Shown here: positions 15,108-22,713 of the stretch, in pieces | Position numbering within the stretch: position 1 is the stretch's first letter | Layout: the number at the start of each line of letters is the position of its first letter | From: an uncultured Bacilli bacterium | Lineage (GTDB): Bacteria > Bacillota_I > Bacilli_A > RF39 > UBA660 | NCBI GenBank assembly: GCA_944364655.1 | Contig: CALVWG010000039.1 | Location: 1 to 34,941, forward strand | DNA length: 34,941 nucleotides | Direction: 5' to 3' | The notes under the pieces: generated by a model | Seen by the model: the letters and a program-made list of their open reading frames with translations, nothing else | Database searches by the model: none | Told to the model about the DNA's origin: nothing | Program-made: the position numbers and the translations under genes

Positions 15108-16409
15108 GTGAAAAAGAAAAATGTTATTATTATAATATGTATAGTGCTTTTTGTTATATTTATTGGTATAGGTAGCACTTTATTTTTACTTACAAAAAAT
15201 AAAACCAGTAATGAAACAATAAATGAAGTAAAAAAACCAACTATAAAAGAAAAAGTAGAAGTAGAGATAAATTCTTCTGTTTTAAAAATTTCTGATTTCT
15301 TTTCTAGTAATGTAGATTTTAAAAATGTAACTATATTTTATTATTTAAATGATGAGGAAATAACTTTTACAAACTTTTATGATAAACTAGGAGAATTCAA
15401 AGTACTAATTAAAGCTGAAGATAATGAATATCAAACACTTTTAAAGGTTATTGATACTACTGCTCCAGAGTTAGAAGTACAAGATGTAACTATAGTTAAA
15501 AATTCTGGTTATGACATTTCAAAATTTGTAGTTAGTTGCAAAGATAACAGTGAGGAAGATTGTATTTTAAAATATTCTGATAATGCCATGGCAAATTATC
15601 AAGAAGTAGGAGAATATACTGTATCCATTGTTGCAAAAGATGCTTCTGAAAATGTAGTTCAAAAAGATGCTAAATTAACTATAACAAAAGAAATTTCTAA
15701 TCAAAATCCACCTACTTCAAATAATGGATCATCTAATCAAAGCTCTTCAAATAATCAAAATATATCATCAAATTCTAATTCAACGTCAAATAATAATAGT
15801 AATAATCCAAATAATAATACCTATATAAATTATTATACGAAAGATAGAACTGAAAAAGAAGATTTCAAATATGGAGTCAAACTTGTTAAAGAAATAACGG
15901 ATTATTACAGAGTAAAACAAGATAATAGTGTAGAAACTTATGATTCAAAAGTAACACGAACTTATTATGATTTTTCAGGATATAATGGAACAGCTAGTAC
16001 TTTAACATCTGAAGCTCGTACTAATTCCGTAACTTACAGTGCAATGGCTAATGAAATAGTATCTTTAGTAAATAATTTACGAACAAGCCTTGGCAAAACA
16101 AAACTTTCCCTAGATTCTAATTTAACTACTATGGCAATGATTAGAGCAATGGAGTTAAGTTATGGTAATACCTTTAGTCATACTAGACCTAATGGAAATA
16201 TTTGCTTTTCACTAGGAAGTGAATTTAATTATCCTTTTTATGCTGAAAATATTGCAGCAGGTCAAACAAGCGCATCTAATGTTTTTAATTCGTGGAAAAA
16301 TTCTTCTGGACATTATCAAAATATGATTAATAGTGACTATAAAAAAATTGGTATAGGAGTTAATTATTTTGATGGGAAGTATTATTGGGTTCAAATTTTT
16401 AGTTATTAG
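15108..16409 (+). CDS. Membrane-anchored CAP (SCP/YkwD-like) domain protein
   Basis: About 433 residues from GTG 15108, which lies nine bases after AGGAG; an in-frame TTG at 15099 is too close to it. An uncleaved-looking transmembrane helix at about 6-28 tethers the protein outside the cell. Next come beta-sandwich regions, including IDTTAPELEVQDVTI and VGEYTVSIVAKDASENV, typical of DUF5011-type bacterial Ig domains. A Ser/Asn-rich linker follows. The C-terminal CAP domain has VNNLRTSLGKTKLSLDS, SHTRPNG, AENIAAG and SWKNSSGHYQNMI with the usual His/Glu pocket residues. CAP proteins of this type are secreted Firmicutes proteins often tied to spores or surfaces; activity is unproven. Single gene after the ileS terminator. 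Confidence 0.88.
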   Translation: MKKKNVIIIICIVLFVIFIGIGSTLFLLTKNKTSNETINEVKKPTIKEKVEVEINSSVLKISDFFSSNVDFKNVTIFYYLNDEEITFTNFYDKLGEFKVLIKAEDNEYQTLLKVIDTTAPELEVQDVTIVKNSGYDISKFVVSCKDNSEEDCILKYSDNAMANYQEVGEYTVSIVAKDASENVVQKDAKLTITKEISNQNPPTSNNGSSNQSSSNNQNISSNSNSTSNNNSNNPNNNTYINYYTKDRTEKEDFKYGVKLVKEITDYYRVKQDNSVETYDSKVTRTYYDFSGYNGTASTLTSEARTNSVTYSAMANEIVSLVNNLRTSLGKTKLSLDSNLTTMAMIRAMELSYGNTFSHTRPNGNICFSLGSEFNYPFYAENIAAGQTSASNVFNSWKNSSGHYQNMINSDYKKIGIGVNYFDGKYYWVQIFSY

Positions 16410-16436
16410 AAAAAATATAATTTTATAAGAAATAAA

Positions 16437-16464
16437 TTGAAACATAAGAAAAAAAAGGTATAAT
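16437..16464 (+). promoter_or_regulatory. Promoter upstream of peptide deformylase
   Basis: TTGAAA (16437-16442), a 16-bp spacer and TATAAT (16459-16464). Predicted start is about 16471, which is the first base of the AAAGGAGG ribosome binding site itself. The transcript would begin with its Shine-Dalgarno sequence. Confidence 0.65.
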
Positions 16465-16515
16465 AGTAAGAAAGGAGGACTGTAGTACATATATAAGAAA
16501 AAAGTATTTAAAATT

Positions 16516-17136
16516 ATGAAAAATAAAAAAAGTAAGCTAATAACGATTGCAACTGATGAAGAATATTTAAGGCAAAAATCTGCTTTTGTTGATGTAAAAA
16601 AAGATAGTAACTTAATTGAAGAATTAAATACATTAAGAGATTATTGTAAAAAAAATGATGTATTAGCTATGGCTGCTGTTCAATTGAAAATTCCCAAAAG
16701 ATTAATTTATTTAAAAAACGCGAATTTAGAAATAGTAAATAAAATTCAAAAAGATTCTATTAGTGAAAATGAAAGAAAATATGATGAGGCTCGTTTTTTA
16801 ATAAATCCCGTTATTATAAAAAAAGAGGGTTTAACAGATTATTGGGAAAACTGTGCAAGTTGTTTGGATTATTGTGGCCGTGTTTTAAGGCCTTATAGAA
16901 TTGAAGTAGAATTTGATGATCTTGATGGTTGTAAAAAGCATGAAATTTTTGAAGGATTTGCATCAACTGTATTATCTCATGAAATTGATCATTTGGATGG
17001 TATTTTGCATATGGACATTGCTGAAGAAATAAAAGAAATGCCACTTGAAGAAAGAAAATTATGGCGTCAAACTCATGGTTATAAGATTTATTCTAAAACA
17101 GGAAATTATAATTTATTAAAAAAAAACTTTGGCTAA
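16516..17136 (+). CDS. def: Peptide deformylase, divergent
   Basis: A 206-residue metal enzyme removing formyl groups from nascent proteins. Motif 1 is AMAAVQLKIP (canonical GLAAPQ), motif 2 is ENCASCLDYCGRV (canonical EGCLS), and motif 3 is SHEIDHLDGIL, keeping HExxH intact. The metal ligands Cys and two His are all present, so it is probably active. The extra cysteines around motif 2 and the V for P in motif 1 are unusual. The strong AAAGGAGG (16471-16478) is 37 bases before this ATG. The only in-frame codon at normal spacing is ATA at 16489, so translation may start nine codons upstream or the ribosome binding site may serve another purpose. Confidence 0.82.
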   Translation: MKNKKSKLITIATDEEYLRQKSAFVDVKKDSNLIEELNTLRDYCKKNDVLAMAAVQLKIPKRLIYLKNANLEIVNKIQKDSISENERKYDEARFLINPVIIKKEGLTDYWENCASCLDYCGRVLRPYRIEVEFDDLDGCKKHEIFEGFASTVLSHEIDHLDGILHMDIAEEIKEMPLEERKLWRQTHGYKIYSKTGNYNLLKKNFG

Positions 17137-17178
17137 CAAAATATTAAAATAATTAAATAGAGAAATGGAGGAATATTT

Positions 17179-17721
17179 ATGATTTATTGGGCAATGTGGT
17201 TAGTGGTTGTTGTATTACTGGCAATAATCGAAGCATCCACAGTTAATTTAGTTTCAATTTGGTTTGTAATAAGTGGGTTAGTTGCATTAATAGTGTCTTT
17301 ATTTACTGATTTATTCTATTTACAATTTGGAATATTTGTCGTTTTAGGCACACTTTTATTAATTTTAACTAAACCAATGATTAAAAAAATTAATGCAAAT
17401 AAAGAAACTAAATTAAATTTAGAAAGAATAATAGGAATGGAAGGAATAGTTACTAGCGAGATAAATAAAAATGTTATTGGTGAAGTAAAAGTTGATGGTA
17501 AACTTTGGAGTGCTATTTCTAATACTAAAATTCCTGTTAATGCGATTATTAAAGCTAAAGAAATTGATGGAGTTAAGTTAGTTGTTGAAAAAGTTAAAGA
17601 AGAAAATGCAAACACTGAAAAGAAAAAAACAACTTCCACAAAGAAAAAAACGACTTCATCAAAGAAAAAAAGTCCAGCTAAGAAAAATAATTCGAAAAAA
17701 GTTGTTAAGAAAGAGAGTTGA
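17179..17721 (+). CDS. NfeD-family membrane protein
   Basis: A 180-residue protein. The first ~75 residues hold two or three transmembrane helices (WAMWLVVVVLLAIIEAS and FGIFVVLGTLLLILT). An NfeD OB-fold follows (LNLERIIGMEGIVTS, GEVKVDGKLWSA, IKAKEIDGVKLVVEK). The last ~40 residues are an unusual lysine/serine/threonine tail with repeated KKKTTS units, positively charged and likely to contact nucleic acid or lipid head groups. NfeD proteins pair with SPFH proteins in membrane microdomains, and the next gene is exactly that. GGAGG precedes the ATG. Confidence 0.88.
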   Translation: MIYWAMWLVVVVLLAIIEASTVNLVSIWFVISGLVALIVSLFTDLFYLQFGIFVVLGTLLLILTKPMIKKINANKETKLNLERIIGMEGIVTSEINKNVIGEVKVDGKLWSAISNTKIPVNAIIKAKEIDGVKLVVEKVKEENANTEKKKTTSTKKKTTSSKKKSPAKKNNSKKVVKKES

Positions 17722-17726
17722 TTTTG

Positions 17727-18653
17727 ATGGAATTATTAATTGCTATTTTAGTTATTGTTGTTATTATAATTTTACCTTGTGTTAAAATTGTTCCCCAATC
17801 TAAAGCTTATGTTATTGAAAGATTAGGTTCATTTTTAACTATTTGGCATAATGGCTTACATTTTAAATTACCATTTATTGACCGAATTAGTAATGTTGTT
17901 GTTTTAAAAGAAATGGTTAGAGATTTTGATCCTCAACCAGTAATTACTAAAGATAATGTTACAATGCAAATTGATACAGTTGTTTATTTTCAAATAACTG
18001 ATCCTAAACTATATACTTATGGAGTAGAGTATCCTATTAGTGCAATTGAATCATTAACTGCGACAACCTTAAGAAATATAATTGGAGAACTAGAATTAGA
18101 TCAAACTCTTACTTCAAGAGATATTATTAATAGCAAAATGCGTTCAATCTTAGATGAAGCAACCGATCCTTGGGGAATTAAAGTAAACAGAGTAGAAGTA
18201 AAAAACATTTTACCGCCTCGTGATATTCAAGATGCTATGGAAAAACAAATGCGCGCTGAAAGAGAAAGAAGAGAAAAAATCTTACAAGCCGAAGGAGAAA
18301 AAAAGTCTTCAATTTTAATTGCTGAAGGTGAAAAAGAAAGTGCAATTTTAAGAGCAGAAGCTGATAAAGAAGCTAGAATTAAAAGAGCCGAAGGTGAAGC
18401 TGATGCCTTATTAAAAATTAAAAATGCTGAAGCAGAAGGAATTCGATTATTAAAAGAAGCTAAAGCTGATGAAGCTGTTTTACAATTAAAATCTTATGAA
18501 ACGTTAAGTAAAATGGCTGATGGTCACGCAACAAAGATTTTGGTACCAGCTAATTTACAAAATATTGCTACTTTTGGGACAGTCTTAAAAGAAACAATTG
18601 GCATAGAAGATAAACCAAAACATCCTAAAATAGAGAAAGGTCCAAGAGAATAA
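17727..18653 (+). CDS. SPFH/band 7 protein (paraslipin, stomatin-like)
   Basis: A 308-residue protein from ATG 17727; in-frame TTG codons lie upstream, but the AAGAGAG ribosome binding site fits the ATG. One N-terminal hydrophobic segment (LLIAILVIVVIIILP) is followed by the SPFH domain: QSKAYVIERLGSFLTIWHNGLHFKLP, VRDFDPQPVITKDNV, ISAIESLTATTLRNIIGELELDQTL, DPWGIKVNRVEVKNILPP. A charged coiled coil of EGE/AEAD repeats then ends in TLSKMADGHATKILVP. This is the QmcA/YbbK-type paraslipin fold, scaffolding membrane microdomains with NfeD. The gene starts six bases after the NfeD stop, so the pair is one operon. Lack of a flotillin-type tail favours paraslipin. Confidence 0.92.
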   Translation: MELLIAILVIVVIIILPCVKIVPQSKAYVIERLGSFLTIWHNGLHFKLPFIDRISNVVVLKEMVRDFDPQPVITKDNVTMQIDTVVYFQITDPKLYTYGVEYPISAIESLTATTLRNIIGELELDQTLTSRDIINSKMRSILDEATDPWGIKVNRVEVKNILPPRDIQDAMEKQMRAERERREKILQAEGEKKSSILIAEGEKESAILRAEADKEARIKRAEGEADALLKIKNAEAEGIRLLKEAKADEAVLQLKSYETLSKMADGHATKILVPANLQNIATFGTVLKETIGIEDKPKHPKIEKGPRE

Positions 18654-18666
18654 TTTCTCTTTTTTT
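18645..18666 (+). terminator. Intrinsic terminator after SPFH gene
   Basis: AGAGAA (18645-18650) and TTCTCT (18655-18660) pair across TAAT, followed by T6. The SPFH stop lies in the loop. The next start codon, 18672, is only about five bases past the T run. Confidence 0.7.
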
Positions 18667-18671
18667 CTTTA

Positions 18672-19379
18672 ATGAATTATATTTATGATTTGAGCGAAGC
18701 CGAAATAGATATTGTTTTAAATTCTTATAATAATATTATTTCAAAAACAACAGATTTCTTAAAAAGATTAGAAAATGAATCTATTTTTGAAGAATTCTTT
18801 TCAATTGTTTTTCTTCTTTTTGATGGCTTTTTAAGTAGTACTCATAATATTAAAAGAGATAATAATTATCATTTTGTTTCTTTTTCTAATAGCCCATATT
18901 ATTTATATCCATTAAATGGCATTGGGGTATGTCGTCATATAAATGAAATTTTGTATTTGCTGTTTACAAAACTTGGTTATAATTGTCAAAATGTTTTAAT
19001 TAATTTAAGTGAAAATAAAAGTGAAAAAAAGAAATCCAATAATCATATTATAACTTTAGTAGACTATCAAAATAGTTCTTTTGCTTTTGATTTAACAAAT
19101 TGGAATGTTTTAGCGGTCAATGATCTTTTAATTTTAAGTTGGAGAAAAGAATTACATTATTATTTTTCAAATATAGAGAAATTTAAAACCATCAAAGAAA
19201 ATAATTTGTCTTTTTTAACTAAAAGTTACAATAGTATTTTTATTAAATTAAAAAAACATATTTTAGAATTAGAACAATTTTATTTAGAAATTTTTAAAGA
19301 ATTACAAGCCATTGCCAAAATAATTGATAAATATGAAACTTATCAAAAGTTAAATATAAAAAATGTTTATAATTATTAA
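18672..19379 (+). CDS. Transglutaminase-like protein (C/H/D triad), second GVCRH paralogue
   Basis: A 235-residue cytoplasmic protein. Motifs in order: C87 in NGIGVCRHINEIL, H125 in SNNHIITLVDYQ, and D140 in FAFDLTNWN. GVCRH plus NH-hydrophobic plus F-x-D-x-T is the same layout as the gene at 4364. The N-terminal ~75 residues are helical. Odd start: the ATG comes directly after a terminator T-run, with no Shine-Dalgarno sequence and no obvious promoter of its own. It may be expressed by terminator read-through, by a promoter inside the SPFH gene, or leaderless. It ends 14 bases before the next start (19393). Family assignment is by motif order only. Confidence 0.55.
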   Translation: MNYIYDLSEAEIDIVLNSYNNIISKTTDFLKRLENESIFEEFFSIVFLLFDGFLSSTHNIKRDNNYHFVSFSNSPYYLYPLNGIGVCRHINEILYLLFTKLGYNCQNVLINLSENKSEKKKSNNHIITLVDYQNSSFAFDLTNWNVLAVNDLLILSWRKELHYYFSNIEKFKTIKENNLSFLTKSYNSIFIKLKKHILELEQFYLEIFKELQAIAKIIDKYETYQKLNIKNVYNY

Positions 19380-19392
19380 AGGAAGTGATAAA

Positions 19393-19866
19393 ATGCAAAT
19401 TTTTCATGAATTTCCACCGTTATATGATAGAAATTCTAAAATATTAATTTTAGGTTCAATTCCAAGCGTTAAATCAAGAGAAGTTGGCTTTTACTATATG
19501 CACCCTAAAAATCGATTTTGGAAAGTTTTAGAAAATATTTTTGAAGAAAAAATAACTAATAAAAAAGAATTTTGTTTAAAACATGGCATAGCTTTATGGG
19601 ATACTTGTGCTAGTTGTGAAATAAAATTTTCTTCAGACAGCTCAATTAAAAATGTTGTTCCAAATGATTTATCGACTATTTTAAGTGCTGCAAATATCAC
19701 ACAAATATTTACGACTGGCAAAAAAGCTCATCAAATATACCAAAAATATTTATATCCAAAATTTAAAATAAATGATATTTGCTTATCAAGTACATCACCA
19801 GCTAATGCCAAAAAAAGCTTAGAAGATTTAGTAAATGAGTACAAAATAATTTTAAAATATTTATAA
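19393..19866 (+). CDS. DNA-deoxyinosine glycosylase (UDG superfamily, family 6-like)
   Basis: A 157-residue protein from ATG 19393 with AAAGGAAG upstream. Motif A reads LILGSIPSVKSREVGFYYMHPKNRFW (20-43), the signature of the hypoxanthine-DNA glycosylase branch of the uracil-DNA glycosylase superfamily. ALWDTCASCE follows, and CLSSTSPAN near the C-terminus is the motif B position. The enzyme removes hypoxanthine (deaminated adenine) from DNA, starting base-excision repair. Length is typical. It probably shares a transcript with the preceding transglutaminase-like gene. Confidence 0.88.
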   Translation: MQIFHEFPPLYDRNSKILILGSIPSVKSREVGFYYMHPKNRFWKVLENIFEEKITNKKEFCLKHGIALWDTCASCEIKFSSDSSIKNVVPNDLSTILSAANITQIFTTGKKAHQIYQKYLYPKFKINDICLSSTSPANAKKSLEDLVNEYKIILKYL

Positions 19867-19907
19867 TTAGTAAAAAGTATTACTTAAAAGGCTGGTATAA
19901 CATATAC

Positions 19908-19937
19908 TTGCAATTTTAATGTAGTATGTGTTATAAT
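19908..19937 (+). promoter_or_regulatory. Promoter for rplS
   Basis: TTGCAA (19908-19913), an 18-bp spacer and TATAAT (19932-19937). Predicted start is near 19944. Confidence 0.7.
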
Positions 19938-19943
19938 CAATAT

Positions 19944-20018
19944 GCTTTTAAAAAGTGATGTATTATCCGCTTACTTTTGGTAATGATGATATGTAAAAAA
20001 GTTAGAAAGGAATTGAAA
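19944..20018 (+). promoter_or_regulatory. Possible L19 ribosomal-protein leader
   Basis: A 75-nt leader with TGATGTATTATCCGCTTAC resembles the conserved core of the Firmicutes rplS leader, in which L19 represses its own message. I recall a CCGCTTAC-type core only loosely, and there is no strong extended stem, so this is tentative. Confidence 0.4.
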
Positions 20019-20381
20019 ATGGCAAATTTAGTTGACAAAATTAATGCAAAACATATTCGTAAAGATATTCCTGAAATTCGTGTTGGGGATACAGTTAGAG
20101 TTGATGTTTGGGTAAAAGAAGGTAAAAAAGAACGTATCCAAGCTTTTGAAGGCTTAGTAGTAGCTAAAAAAGGTGGAAGTGTTTCTGAAACTATTTCTGT
20201 ACGTAAAAAATCTGGCGGAATTGGTGTTACACGTATTTTCCCAGTTAATACACCAACAATTGATAAAATAACTGTTGTTAGAAAAGGCTTAGTTCGTCGT
20301 GCTAAACTTAACTTTATTAAAGGAATGCGTAAAGAATATAAAGTTAAAGAAAGAAACGATTCTAATAAAGCAGCAGCTTAA
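20019..20381 (+). CDS. rplS: Ribosomal protein L19
   Basis: A 120-residue protein of the 50S subunit at the 30S interface. The start is ATG 20019 with GAAAGGAA upstream; the open frame extends further 5' but lacks L19 similarity there. It has the conserved IRVGDTVRVDVWVKEG, RIQAFEGLVVAKKG, TISVRKKSGGIGVTRIFP and VVRKGLVRRAKLNF blocks. Own promoter and terminator. Confidence 0.97.
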   Translation: MANLVDKINAKHIRKDIPEIRVGDTVRVDVWVKEGKKERIQAFEGLVVAKKGGSVSETISVRKKSGGIGVTRIFPVNTPTIDKITVVRKGLVRRAKLNFIKGMRKEYKVKERNDSNKAAA

Positions 20382-20383
20382 TA

Positions 20384-20416
20384 AAAACAAAGTGTTAAAA
20401 TGCACTTTGTTTTTTA
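20384..20416 (+). terminator. Intrinsic terminator after rplS
   Basis: AAAACAAAGTG (20384-20394) pairs perfectly with CACTTTGTTTT (20403-20413) across an 8-nt loop, followed by T residues. Confidence 0.85.
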
Positions 20417-20470
20417 ATTTCTAAATAGTAAAATAAATAAAATCATGATACAATTAAATAGGTGATTAGA

Positions 20471-20962
20471 TTGAAATTTTTAAAAGAACTTATTCCATAT
20501 ATAGTAATATTAATTATTGTTATTTTAATTAGAAGCTTTTTAATAACGCCGATTAAAGTAAATGGTCAAAGTATGTATGATACTTTAACTGGTGATGAAA
20601 TAATGCTTTTATATAAAATAGGTGAAATTAAACGCTATGATATGGTGGTAGCGGATTTAATTGTAGATGGAAAAAAAGATGATACTTTAATAAAAAGAGT
20701 ATATGGTCTACCTGACGAAACAATCAAATGTGAAAATGGAAATATTTATATAAATGATCATAAAATAGATGATCCTTATGCAACTAATGAAACTGAGGAC
20801 TTTGAAGCAGTAACACTTGGAGAAGATGAATATTTTTTGTTAGGAGATAACAGAACAATTTCAATGGATAGTAGAATAATTGGCCCAGTTCATCGAAAAG
20901 ACATTGAAGGTCATACCAACTTAATAATTTGGCCTTTTAATAAATTTGGAGTAATAGAATAA
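20471..20962 (+). CDS. lepB: Signal peptidase I
   Basis: A 163-residue membrane protease that cleaves signal peptides of secreted proteins. One N-terminal transmembrane helix (about 9-24) is followed by the catalytic Ser in NGQSMYDTL (S34) and catalytic Lys in IKRVYGLPDE (K75). The box D segment GDNRTISMDSRIIG carries the usual GDN...DSR. TTG 20471 is preferred over the in-frame GTG 20462, because AGGTG at 20460-20464 then serves as the ribosome binding site. It follows the rplS terminator; rplS-lepB adjacency occurs in other Firmicutes. Substrates likely include the 961-residue surface protein in this window. Confidence 0.93.
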   Translation: MKFLKELIPYIVILIIVILIRSFLITPIKVNGQSMYDTLTGDEIMLLYKIGEIKRYDMVVADLIVDGKKDDTLIKRVYGLPDETIKCENGNIYINDHKIDDPYATNETEDFEAVTLGEDEYFLLGDNRTISMDSRIIGPVHRKDIEGHTNLIIWPFNKFGVIE

Positions 20963-21042
20963 AAAATAGATTATAAGAAAATCTTAAGAATTTAGATGGT
21001 TTAAAATATATATTTTTGCCAAAATGTAATTGGAGTGATGTT

Positions 21043-22014
21043 ATGGCATTATTTGAAAAATTTACAGACACAATTTTTTTAAAAAATGATAGTAATTTAG
21101 AAAACATTATAACAACTTTACAAACAATTTATGAAAAAAATCCATCAAATTATTTAATTGAAAAAGATTTAGCTCTTTTTAAAAGAGGCTATAATGGTGA
21201 AAAAGAAATAGAATATGAATTAAAAAATGCTAATATTGGGATGTTTGTTTTAAAAGATATTAATTTGCAGTATGAAGATTTAACTGCACAAATAGATTAT
21301 GTAGTTGTAACAACTGGAAAAGTTTACTTAATAGAATGCAAAAATATGGTTGGAAATATAAGAGTTAATGAACGAGGAGACTTTATAAGAGAAATATTTG
21401 ATAAAAAAGAAGGAATTTATTCACCTTTAAGACAAGCTGAAAGACATGTTGAGATATTAAAAAAAATATGGCTTTCTAGAAGCAATTTTATTAAGAAATT
21501 TTTTGCTGAAGAAAAATTTGATTATTGGTATGTACCCTTAGTTGTTTTTGCCGATTCTAAAAGTATTTTAAATACAAAATATGCTCCAAAATATATTTTA
21601 AATAAAGTTGTTAAATCAGATCAATTAGTTAATTACATTAAAAATGATTTAAAAAAAATAGACAAAAGTTTATTAAGTGGTAAAAAAAAGACAGAAGAGA
21701 TAGCTAAATCAATTTTAGCGTTACATACACCAATACAATATAATTTTAAAAAATATGAAACCATAAACAATAGTTTTTCTACAATTAGAAACAAATTAAT
21801 AGAATTTAGAAAAAACAAATCAAAAGAAAAAAATATTCCACTTTATTATATTTTTAGCAATGAAGAATTAGATAAAATAATTAAAACTATGCCAAAATCA
21901 ATAAATGAATTAGAACATCAAAATATATTGTCAAATATTAAATTAAGATGCCATGGCAAAGAAATAATCGATATTATTAATCAGAATTTAGGAGATTTAA
22001 ATGAATCTGAATGA
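21043..22014 (+). CDS. NERD (nuclease-related) domain protein
   Basis: A 323-residue protein from ATG 21043 with GGAGTG upstream. The NERD domain covers about residues 48-170: GYNGEKEIEYEL (E53), QIDYVVVTTGKVYLIECKN with D85 and E98-x-K100 matching the D...ExK pattern of endonuclease-like folds, then YSPLRQAERHVEILKKI. These residues are intact, so DNA binding or cleavage is possible, although NERD proteins are seldom characterised. The C-terminal ~150 residues are helical and unrecognised. The stop overlaps the next gene by 14 bases, so it is coupled to a UDG-like gene. A DNA repair or DNA-processing partnership is plausible. Confidence 0.85.
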   Translation: MALFEKFTDTIFLKNDSNLENIITTLQTIYEKNPSNYLIEKDLALFKRGYNGEKEIEYELKNANIGMFVLKDINLQYEDLTAQIDYVVVTTGKVYLIECKNMVGNIRVNERGDFIREIFDKKEGIYSPLRQAERHVEILKKIWLSRSNFIKKFFAEEKFDYWYVPLVVFADSKSILNTKYAPKYILNKVVKSDQLVNYIKNDLKKIDKSLLSGKKKTEEIAKSILALHTPIQYNFKKYETINNSFSTIRNKLIEFRKNKSKEKNIPLYYIFSNEELDKIIKTMPKSINELEHQNILSNIKLRCHGKEIIDIINQNLGDLNESE

Positions 22015-22651
22015 ATTAAAAAAGAAATACGATACTTTACAAAATAAATTTGGCGATAAAAATTTAAATGCTATTTATTTTGGCGGCTGTGAAAATAACC
22101 CTGATTTTTGTTTTGTTTTTGTAAATCCAACTGGTCGAAGCATTGCCGCTGATAAAAATTGGCAAGGAATAAAAGCGCCTTGGCTAGGCATTAAAAACGT
22201 TTGGAATTTATTTTATGATCTTGGCTTTTTAAGTGAAAATATTTATAAAAAAATAAAAGAAACAAAATCATCTTCTTGGACAGTAAATCTGGCTAACCAA
22301 ATATATGAAGAATTAAATAAAAATAAGGTTTTTATTACTAATTTAGCTAAGTGTACGCAGATTGACGCAAGACCATTAAAAGATGAAATATATCAAAAAT
22401 ATTCGCCACTTTTTTTAGAAGAAATAAAAATAGTAAATCCTAAAATAATAATTTTATTTGGCAATCAAGTAAGTAGAGTTGTTTTAAATCAAAAAATTGC
22501 CGTTTCAAAATGTCGTAAACAATTTTTTAAAAAAGAATATAAAAATAAAACTTATAAATTTTATCCCGTCTATTATCCAGTAGGCAATGGAGGATTTAAC
22601 TATAAAAAAGTAATTGAAGATCTTAATTGGATTATTAAAGAAGAAAAATAA
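22001..22651 (+). CDS. Uracil-DNA glycosylase superfamily protein
   Basis: A 216-residue protein. FVFVNPTGRSIAADKNWQG and KAPWLG near residues 38-62 match motif A of UDG-like proteins. VFITNLAKCTQIDARPL is a middle block, IIILFGNQVSR a core strand, and YYPVGNGGFN takes the place of the HPS-type motif B. Catalysis is uncertain because motif B lacks the usual His. It overlaps the NERD gene by 14 bases, with AGGAG as ribosome binding site. It is the second UDG-fold protein within 3 kb, suggesting a base-repair concentration. Confidence 0.75.
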   Translation: MNLNELKKKYDTLQNKFGDKNLNAIYFGGCENNPDFCFVFVNPTGRSIAADKNWQGIKAPWLGIKNVWNLFYDLGFLSENIYKKIKETKSSSWTVNLANQIYEELNKNKVFITNLAKCTQIDARPLKDEIYQKYSPLFLEEIKIVNPKIIILFGNQVSRVVLNQKIAVSKCRKQFFKKEYKNKTYKFYPVYYPVGNGGFNYKKVIEDLNWIIKEEK

Positions 22652-22713
22652 CCTGTTTTTTAAAAAAATTATTTTGATTTTCTAAAATTATACTAATTAT
22701 AAGAGGTGAAAGT

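Noticed and set aside
17582-17785. Lys/Arg-rich 67-codon frame between NfeD and SPFH genes
   Set aside because: It is the NfeD lysine tail read in another frame; no independent start site.
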